This document shows, piece by piece, positions 1 to 7,000 of a stretch of DNA of 19,577 bases (within the stretch, counting starts at the first letter, position 1; the number at the start of each line of letters is the position of its first letter). The DNA is taken from NCBI GenBank assembly GCA_001839685.1, contig MLAK01001060.1, positions 1-19,577 on the forward strand, in the 5' to 3' direction. Made by a program: the position numbers and the translations under genes. Below the pieces are notes generated by a model. It ran no database searches. It saw only the letters and a list, made by a program, of their open reading frames with translations, and was not told the origin of the DNA. This stretch comes from Tritrichomonas foetus. Lineage: Eukaryota > Parabasalia > Tritrichomonadida > Tritrichomonadidae.

Positions 1-317
1 AATTAAAAAATGAATAAATCTTTCAAGAAAAAAATCTCTTCAAAAAAATGTATAAACAAAATTCAAAAAGTAAAAGTGGAACATGATAGAAAGCAAGCAT
101 GAAATGAAGTATAAAAATCTTTATGAAGTTATCAATATAATGAGTGGTAAAAATCACAATTGGAAATAATAAGGTGCGAATATTTTATTTTTACATAATG
201 ATAATAATAATCGAGAAATGGTGGTGATGAATAGAACAATTTAAAGTATAATAAATTTTTTACATAAGAAATTTTATTAGATTACTTTCAATTTTTCATA
301 AATTGAATGAATAGCTA
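1..317. other. Gene-free AT-rich leader
   Basis: AT-rich sequence before the first tRNA. I see no long open frame, RNA gene or clear repeat here. It may hold the 5' flank of the tRNA-Leu gene, but no upstream element can be named with confidence. Confidence 0.6.
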
Positions 318-397
318 GGTTGTTTGGCCGAGTGGTCCAAGGCGCCAGTTTAAGGCACTGGTCTGAGAGGGCGTGGGTTCGAACCCCACAGCAACCA
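318..397 (+). tRNA. tRNA-Leu (anticodon AAG)
   Basis: A full cloverleaf can be folded. The acceptor arm 318-324 pairs with 390-396 (one T-G pair) and is followed by discriminator A397. The D arm has GCC/GGC. The anticodon stem CCAGT/ACTGG (345-349/357-361) closes the loop TTAAGGC, giving anticodon AAG, which reads CUU leucine codons. The extended variable arm and A discriminator are typical of tRNA-Leu. The T arm is GTGGG-TTCGAAC-CCCAC. The internal A and B boxes are intact, there is no intron, and CCA is not encoded beyond the fortuitous CCA at 395-397. Confidence 0.97.
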
Positions 398-409
398 TTT
401 TTTTTTTTT
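398..409 (+). terminator. Pol III T-run terminator of tRNA-Leu
   Basis: Twelve consecutive T residues directly follow the discriminator base, far above the four or five needed for RNA polymerase III termination. Confidence 0.9.
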
Positions 410-762
410 AATTTAACGTTTCTCTTTTTCTTCAACTTGATTTCCACTCACTTAAATAGGGTATGAATCAAATGATCTAGACAATTAACCAAACTCATAG
501 ATTTTCGAGAGTCATGACTTTTATAATACTTTTTTTGAATTGGCATACAATAACCAAAAGTTAGAAGACATGCCACAATAATGATTATTATAAATTTTTT
601 TGAATCTTATATTATATCTTGATATTGAGTTAAATTATTACGAATTCTCTTTGTTCAATCTTCTTTAATCCTGTTTCAGATACATTATGTAAATGAATTG
701 ATCAATGATATCATACCACTTTCAATTTGATTATGGAATTTTTAATTTCAGGCCATCAGACT
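410..762. other. Gene-free spacer between the two tRNA genes
   Basis: AT-rich sequence with no open frame of note and no repeat that I can support. Confidence 0.6.
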
Positions 763-836
763 TCCTCCCTAACTCAGTTGGTTAGAGTGTCAGACTGTTA
801 ATCTGGAAGTCGTGTGTTCGAGCCACACGGGAGGAG
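763..836 (+). tRNA. tRNA-Asn (anticodon GTT)
   Basis: A full cloverleaf without an intron. The acceptor arm TCCTCCC (763-769) pairs with GGGAGGA (829-835), followed by discriminator G836. The D stem is ACTC/GAGT. The anticodon stem 790-794/802-806 (one T-G pair) closes the loop CTGTTAA, giving anticodon GTT, which reads AAC/AAU. The T arm is GTGTG-TTCGAGC-CACAC (812-828). A G discriminator is the usual asparagine identity base. The gene ends only 38 bp before the ATG of the U2AF35 relic. Confidence 0.97.
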
Positions 837-837
837 A

Positions 838-847
838 TTTTTTTTTT
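838..847 (+). terminator. Pol III T-run terminator of tRNA-Asn
   Basis: Ten consecutive T residues one base after the tRNA 3' end. This should separate pol III transcription from the pol II start expected about 20 bp further on. Confidence 0.88.
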
Positions 848-863
848 AATCAGATTTTTTTTC

Positions 864-870
864 TCACTCC
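864..870 (+). promoter_or_regulatory. Trichomonad-type initiator (Inr) of the U2AF35 relic
   Basis: TCACTCC fits the trichomonad initiator pattern TCA(+1)-pyrimidine-A/T. It would start the transcript at A866, nine nt before the ancestral ATG at 875. Very short 5' UTRs are known for trichomonad genes. The promoter therefore appears to have survived although the coding sequence behind it is broken. Confidence 0.55.
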
Positions 871-874
871 CAAA

Positions 875-1509
875 ATGACGGAAGATCAATCCAATTGCCT
901 TTCATAAGAAAAAACTGGATGATGTATTAGGGGTGAATTTTGTAAAAACGTTCACAGAGAGCCTGATATAATTTTACATCACATTTTTCCTGATATTGAC
1001 TGTTTTACTAATTTATTATCGACTGAATCGTTGAATATTTCCACCTAAAAAAGACAGGCCATAATAGACGCTTTTTTGCTGACGTTTCATGCATGCTTAT
1101 GCAATTTGGTCAGCTCGATGATCTTTTAATCGCCGGAAATAAAAACGATACACTGATAGGAAATGTTATTGCCTTATATCACGATTCAAACAGCGCCATT
1201 GCTGCACAAATGACACTAGGTGGCGTTTTTTATGCAGGAAGAAGGGTTCACGTCACTTTGGCTCCTGCTCAGCGGCTTTCTACATCAATTTGTAGTTTGT
1301 TTGATAAAGGTGAATGCCCACATGGTGACACTTGTCACTACATTCATCCCATCAACCCTTCGTCTGTCACCTATTATGAAATCTTTCCGCACAAGATGAA
1401 ATTGACACCTGTGGCACTTCGTGGCATGAAGAAAAAACGTAAGATTGTGCACCCACAAGACATCCTTTATGGAAAACAGAAAACCATCAGAACAACAGAT
1501 GTGCAATAG
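875..1509 (+). pseudogene. U2AF35 (U2 snRNP auxiliary factor small subunit) pseudogene
   Basis: Reading from ATG 875 gives a U2AF35-like start interrupted by TAA at 905-907, TGA at 920-922 and TAA at 1046-1048. A 1-nt deletion near 1088-1102 then moves the frame into the open ATG 1093 frame, which runs to TAG 1507-1509. The first CCCH zinc finger is still recognisable as C-x8-C-x5-C-x3-H, with Cys codons at 896, 923 and 941 and His at 953; two of the stops lie between its first two Cys. Conserved motifs follow around IILHHI and TLIGNV, then the U2AF-homology RRM (GGVFYAGRRVHV), the second finger C-x7-C-x5-C-x3-H and a KKKRK basic tail. The normal protein contacts the AG of the 3' splice site. 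Family assignment is firm. Whether this is decay of the only copy or of a duplicate cannot be told here, and an assembly error cannot be excluded but would need several substitutions. Confidence 0.85.
1093..1509 (+). CDS. Surviving C-terminal ORF of the U2AF35 relic (138 aa)
   Basis: This is the intact second half of the broken gene. It begins just inside the RRM (QFGQLDD), keeps RNP-like strands (GNVIALY, GGVFYAGRRVHVTLAP) and the whole second CCCH finger (C-x7-C-x5-C-x3-H), and ends in a tail with the NLS-like KKKRK. It lacks the first zinc finger and the helix before the RRM. An automated annotation would call it a short zinc-finger protein. ATG 1093 has no convincing initiator next to it (TCATGC at 1087-1092 misses the A/T position), so separate expression is doubtful. 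I list it because it is an open frame with clear homology. Confidence 0.45.
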   Translation: MLMQFGQLDDLLIAGNKNDTLIGNVIALYHDSNSAIAAQMTLGGVFYAGRRVHVTLAPAQRLSTSICSLFDKGECPHGDTCHYIHPINPSSVTYYEIFPHKMKLTPVALRGMKKKRKIVHPQDILYGKQKTIRTTDVQ

Positions 1510-1866
1510 AAAATTCTATCCCTTGCGTCATTTTTGTTTGTATTTAATTTTAAATCATACACATAGTAGTTGATTTATTTATGTAAGTGACAGGTGTAAT
1601 GATAACATTGTAATGATAACATTGTAATGATAATATTGTAATGATAATATTGTAATGATAACATTGTAATGATAAAATAGTATTTATTATTTTCGTTCCA
1701 TCATTTGCTTGCAATCGTTTGAGCTCAATCAATTAAGTTAAGCTAGGAATGAAAGAAATTTGTCATTAGTTATGAAATATATGAACAAAACAAGAAAATC
1801 CCCACAATTATTAACAGATAAGATATTTTTAATATTAAGAGAAAATAACTATTATAAATATTATAT
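1510..1866. other. Convergent spacer between the U2AF35 relic and UTP14
   Basis: The 3' flanks of two converging genes. It contains the 14-bp minisatellite and otherwise AT-rich sequence with no gene that I can support. Confidence 0.6.
1597..1680 (+). repeat. Minisatellite, 14-bp unit, about six copies
   Basis: Tandem copies of TAATGATAACATTG, five full (1597-1666) and one degenerate (1667-1680). Copies 3 and 4 share a C-to-T change at position 10, which points to internal duplication of a variant pair. It lies 88 bp after the stop of the U2AF35 relic. Confidence 0.95.
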
Positions 1867-3675
1867 TCATACACCCTTCTTTGACGTTTCGAGGGCCTTT
1901 CTTGCCGCAATTTTCTTCTGTGTCTTTTCCTTCCTCCGCTGGTTTTTTGTAAAGAATATTGGCTCGATAATATGACCAGCCTCTGTAACCATTTCTGGCT
2001 TGATAAGTGTCTGAAAGCCTGATACAGAGTTGAATTCCGGTCCAATTGGATATTTGAGCTGTGCTTGAAGTTGTTTTGGATTTGTGTACATTTTTGGAAC
2101 ATTTGGAATTGAGTATTTTTCGACCGCTTTATCAACACCATCTTTATAAATAACGTGTGGCATTCGTGAGTCTTTTCTGTCTTTAATTGCTTCTTCCATA
2201 ATCTTCTTTCTTTCATTTTCTAGTTTTTCTCGTCTTCTTTTGGCACCTTCGGATTCTTCAGCCCCAGGACCAGCCCAAGCTCCCCATCCTTCAAGATGAA
2301 GAACGCCCATATCTGGAAGTTCTCGTTCTGCTTCTTTAGCTGCTTGAGCTTCTTTTTCTTTTTGAAATTCTTCTGATAATCCGAAAATGTCAGCGATAAC
2401 CTCTCTTTGTTCTTCTTTCTTTGCAAGATTGATCTTTTCTTCAGCAGCCTTTAAATCAGCTTCTGTGACTTGATTTATTGATGTTGCTGATACAAATCTC
2501 TTTCCGCGTTTCTTCCTCTTCATCCAAGGATTTTGTTCTGCATCTTTGCTTTCATTCGAATTGTTTTCATTTTCTTTCGCTTCTTGAGTTTGGCTTTCAG
2601 TTTTGGCATTTTCAGTATTTTCTTCTTGTTTTGAAGTAATTTCACCTTTCTCTGATGATTTCTCAACTTTCTCAACATTGTTTTGTTTCTGCTTCATATT
2701 GAGAGATTGATTTGATCTCACTGTAATAATTCCAGTTGCAGGAACTTCTTCACTCTCCACTTGCGCTTCTTCAGCTGATTTCAGTAAATCTTCCAGTTCT
2801 TTCTCTTTTCGTGCTTCTGCATCTTTCATGAATTTCATGTCAAAGAGTCCTTTCAGTTGTTTATTGTTATTTATTGGATTTTCAGGTAATTTTGTTTCAT
2901 TTTCATCATCAGAATCATCGTCTAAACCATAACCATTAATTTTCTTGGTAAGTTCTTCTCCCAACTTGACTTGCTGCTCGAAACTTGCCTTGACATCTTC
3001 AGAAGCAGCTTTCAAACCACGAGATAAAACTCTTCTCACCCATTGTGATGTGTTTTTGTGACGTAAAGTGGTTCTTTCCTTTGCTCGATCAATTTCAATT
3101 TTTTCGAGTCTCCTTTTGAATGCTTCTGGATCTATTTCGGCCAATTCTTCAAGTGGAAGGTCGGCCATATCGCGTTTGTGAAGTCTTCGAAATTGCTTTG
3201 ATTTGATCTTTTTCCAACGTTTTGCTTTTTGTTCATTGTAGAATTGTAAACTTCTCAATTTTGCCATTTGTTCAACTCTTGCCCGAATTTCTTCTTCTGA
3301 AAGATGAGTCAATGCTTCGTCTTCGAGCGTGAGCTGTGCTTCGCGTGTGAGTTTTTCTTGCTTAAGAATAGTATCGATTTCTGAGCCGAATTCTGTCTTG
3401 TTTATATTGACGCTGTCAATTTTCACATCAGCATTTTTATTTTCAAACGTGACTGTTCTCTGTTTCATATTCTCGTTGACTATCGGAGCCCATTGGTTAA
3501 GCTCGTTGGTAACAATTTCGTTTGCTGCTTTTAGGTTTGCTCGTTTTTGATCAACAAGTGATGTATCTTGGATTGGTTTGATTGAATGGGCTGCCAAACG
3601 CTTTAAATCGCCATGATCGTTTGTATCTTCAAGCGCTGAGACGAGATCGTCAACAAAGACTTCTTCGTCACTCAT
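1867..3675 (-). CDS. UTP14: UTP14, U3 snoRNP / small-subunit processome protein
   Basis: The 602-residue protein is expected to act in the nucleolus in the 90S pre-ribosome, where Utp14 supports 18S rRNA processing and activates the helicase Dhr1. Family landmarks appear in order: an acidic N-terminus (MSDEEVFVDDL); a conserved charged helical block around residues 115-215 with FRRLHKRDMADLP; an acidic segment near 250; a Lys/Glu-rich low-complexity linker at 290-375; NPWMKRKKRG near 382; the diagnostic GWGAWAGPG near 462; a basic helix with MPHVIYKDG; and the C-terminal YPIGPEFN (about 541) and KPEMVTEAGHIIEPI blocks. It is shorter than human (about 770) or yeast (about 900) Utp14, mainly in the linkers. 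ATG 3675 is the first Met and fits the family start. The stop is TGA. It is transcribed toward the U2AF35 relic, on its own promoter. Confidence 0.93.
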   Translation of the reverse strand: MSDEEVFVDDLVSALEDTNDHGDLKRLAAHSIKPIQDTSLVDQKRANLKAANEIVTNELNQWAPIVNENMKQRTVTFENKNADVKIDSVNINKTEFGSEIDTILKQEKLTREAQLTLEDEALTHLSEEEIRARVEQMAKLRSLQFYNEQKAKRWKKIKSKQFRRLHKRDMADLPLEELAEIDPEAFKRRLEKIEIDRAKERTTLRHKNTSQWVRRVLSRGLKAASEDVKASFEQQVKLGEELTKKINGYGLDDDSDDENETKLPENPINNNKQLKGLFDMKFMKDAEARKEKELEDLLKSAEEAQVESEEVPATGIITVRSNQSLNMKQKQNNVEKVEKSSEKGEITSKQEENTENAKTESQTQEAKENENNSNESKDAEQNPWMKRKKRGKRFVSATSINQVTEADLKAAEEKINLAKKEEQREVIADIFGLSEEFQKEKEAQAAKEAERELPDMGVLHLEGWGAWAGPGAEESEGAKRRREKLENERKKIMEEAIKDRKDSRMPHVIYKDGVDKAVEKYSIPNVPKMYTNPKQLQAQLKYPIGPEFNSVSGFQTLIKPEMVTEAGHIIEPIFFTKNQRRKEKTQKKIAARKALETSKKGV

Positions 3676-4029
3676 TTTTTAGTATTTTGTAATCGACCAT
3701 AGCTTAAAATCTATAAAGCATTCAATTAATTGTATAAAGCACTCAAAATTATTCAAATAAAGTATTCAATTACCAGATTTTCTTCTTATTGAAAATTGAA
3801 TGTATTGAATTGTATAATTGAATATATTTTTATCGTTGAGTTCACCTTCAATTTCTGGCGACAGTGAATTCACCTTTGTTTTCGATAAGATGATCTTAAA
3901 CGAAGTAGGTATTATTACACATTTATCACTCATGATTCCATAAAAGGAAATAGAAAAATAAACCATTTTTGGTTTGCGAAATCTAATAATCGAAAAAACA
4001 TTTAATAATACAAATATATAAATAAATAA
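3676..4029. other. Spacer upstream of UTP14
   Basis: This region holds the UTP14 promoter and the 3' end of the cyclase gene. The only clear structure is a three-copy repeat at 3713-3772 (listed separately). A 66-codon minus-strand frame at 3766-3966 looks fortuitous. Confidence 0.55.
3713..3772 (-). repeat. Three spaced copies of an ATAAAGCATTCAATTA-like element upstream of UTP14
   Basis: Plus-strand copies lie at 3713-3728 (ATAAAGCATTCAATTA), 3734-3751 (a variant with two extra bases) and 3757-3772 (C-to-T variant), with starts 21 and 23 bp apart. They begin 38 bp before the UTP14 ATG. The near two-turn spacing and position suggest a cis-regulatory cluster for UTP14, but AT-rich spacer sequence produces such patterns by chance too. 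Confidence 0.5.
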
Positions 4030-7000
4030 TTATAAAGGATTGGTAAGTAGTTTGACTGCCGTGGCTTTTCGACTTGATATCAAATGATCTGCTTGAGTCT
4101 TCAAAATTGAAGCAGATGATTCTTTGATAATATCAGCAAGTAGCATATTTGAACTAAATGCATCTATGGAGGATATATCAATTCTAGTGCCTAGTGTTTC
4201 ATCTGGATATACCAAATATTTAGTAATTGTTTCATTTTCATTTATCTGCATTTCTCCTCTTTTCTCCATTTTGAAATTTGTACTAGCAACAAGGTTATAT
4301 GTAGAATCAGATATTTGAACTAAACCAGCAATATCTGTTCTTTGAAGTTTTTCCGCAGTATTTATCGTTTTGCCAATAATGTCAAAAATGGGTCGAACCT
4401 TTCCAATAACGCCAGCAATAATTGGGCCAGTATTAATTCCAATTCTAACTTGTAAGTTAGCATTAATTTTTATATTTAATTCTTCTATTGCATTCAAGCA
4501 TAAAAGAGAAAACTCTAGTACTTGATATGCATGCTCTTTTGGTTCAATATTCTGATTAAATACTCCACCGACAGCAATATATTTATCACCAAGAACTTTA
4601 ATTGTTGTAATTGTGTCATATAATGCAGCTATTTTATTTAATGTTGTGAAGATTTTATTAATGCTTTCCAAAATTTCTGTTGGTGCCAAAAATGCTGAAT
4701 AATGTGAAAATTTATCCACATCAATAATTACAACAGTCGAGCTTGGAACTGTAAAGGAAATATCAGTGTCACCTCTTTTAATTCTTGTGATTATATCTTT
4801 AGGCAATATTTGGAGCAATATACGTTCTGCTTTATCTTTTTCTTTCTCGACGGCATCTTTCTGCTTCTTTTCTTCAGTCATATCTTTCATTATTAGCGCA
4901 AAAAAGTCAACTCGCTTATCATTATAGGAAAATCCAATTAATGCAATCACTAGTGGAACTGTAGTACCGTCATCTCTTACACCAAATCCAGGACATTCAT
5001 ACTTTATTGATGTTTGTCCTGTCTTCATTAATTCCATGTAATAATACATTTGGGAATTTAAATTTTTGCTTATTATAAATTGAAGTTTTTGTCCAAGCAT
5101 TTGTTCAGGAGTATATCCAAAAACAGTTGTCGAAGCTGGATTCACGTTTTCAATGATATCATCACGATTAATATAAAATATTGCACTATGAGAAGTATGA
5201 AAAACGGCTTGAGCTGACGTTTTCATTTTCATTACACTTTTTCTACCACTTGAAAATACATATGATGTTAATTGTGGTTTTGAAGCAAAAGTAATCGGAT
5301 CTATTCTAAGACATAAAGTTTTATGACAGTTAAATTCACGTTTCAATTGTATAGAAATAACTATTTCAATTATGTATCCTAAAGCTGCACAGAGTAAAGA
5401 GAGAACAAAGCATATCGTCAGAATAACGTGAAAATAACTATTCCTGCTTTGAAAAATATTTGTGAAAATTTCAAATAATTTGAGGTAATCCATCGCCAAT
5501 CTTGTTATTGCCAAATGAGATACTTCATATGCGATTTGACTATTTAAATGAATGTTATTATGCACAATAGTCTGACAATGGTGGATATATAATTGAATAG
5601 CTCTCTCAAATGAAAGACACTTATAAAAGTCCGCTGAATAGCTGGAAAAGTTTACATCATCACAAATCATCTGATTTCGAAAGTTCGAAATTTCACGGTC
5701 AACATCATAAATAGATGAGATTTTTCTTATTCCAGATTCTGCAATTTTCTGGACAGAACGATATTTCTCATAATTAGTATGCATTGCTTCATAAGTTGTG
5801 GTCTTATTAAAATATAATATTTTGATTTGACGATTATTGGAAAAGGAAAAATTACTATCTTCAATTTGTGAATAAAAAGAATGATATAAAGCAGCTCTTC
5901 CCATTTCCATAAGTGAATTTCTTTGATATGCCTCCATTATAAAATGTATTGCAATATTTGATGTTGTAGAAAAATAAACAATTGATATGGAAAGTTGGAT
6001 CATAATTAGAGCTGCTGTTAATGACGCAGTTATAAAATTATATACCCAGTTATATGACTTTACTTTCTTAAATGATACATGAACCTTATTTAGATTTTTA
6101 TCACTATCATCGAGTGGCAATGAAGAATTCAGACAATCATCATGTCCTATACTAAAGAGTAATTGGTTAAACTTTTTTTGTTCTTGTTTAACTCCTTCTG
6201 TCATAATAATTGTTGATGGCATTAAAAGAACAAACATTGCAAATGGTGTAAAAGCAAGAAACAACGTTGTTATTTCTTCATTTATTTGATTTTTTTTGGA
6301 ATCAAATAAAGTGGAAAAGTATTCTAGTAACTGAGAAAAGCTTTTCTTAATAATTGGATTATGTGAATAGATTTCACAAAAAACATTATTAACACCGAAA
6401 TCTTGGCGTTGAGAAATATTATATCTAGTAATTGATAATATTAATGTTAAGTAAGATCTAAGCATGAAATCTATTGTTGTAGCATTAGGAATATAATAGA
6501 CAAAATCAGGACAAATAGGAGTACAAATTACCGTATCTATTAATTCTTTTGAAAATTTGTGATTGAAATGTAGCATATCATTACTGGAAATTTTGACATC
6601 AGCGTATAAATGTTGCGCAAAAGTATCAAGCTTTTCTAAACAAATCCTTGTTAAATTTATAGTTTGTATGACTATATCACTAGATATATTTACGAAGTAT
6701 TCAAATTCATCAGCACTATCACCAAAATAACGCTCTGACATGCTTTTACTGAAATCAAAAGGAAGCTCAGGAAAAGCACTGAAATAGAACCAGGCTATTT
6801 CATGTGATAAAACTTCAATATTGTGCATTAAATCGTTCAACATAACAATATGATTGAATGTAATTACTTCATTATTAAAACGAGATGAAACAACAAGATA
6901 AATTACCAATAAAATAATTAATGTAACAATAAATCGAATTGTTGAAGATACATATAGCTTTTGTTCTGATTCCATTTGAAGTTGTTTTATCGATTTTTCA

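Noticed and set aside
875..1509. A variant genetic code with TAA/TGA read as sense, making U2AF35 intact
   Set aside because: Other genes in the window run for up to 1,600 codons without any in-frame stop and end cleanly at TAA, TGA or TAG. The frameshift would remain as well.
1597..1680. CRISPR-like array
   Set aside because: Units are 14 bp and directly adjacent without spacers; this is a minisatellite in a eukaryotic genome.
3766..3966. A 66-codon minus-strand frame upstream of UTP14
   Set aside because: AT-rich, no homology recognised, lies in the promoter spacer and has no initiator nearby.
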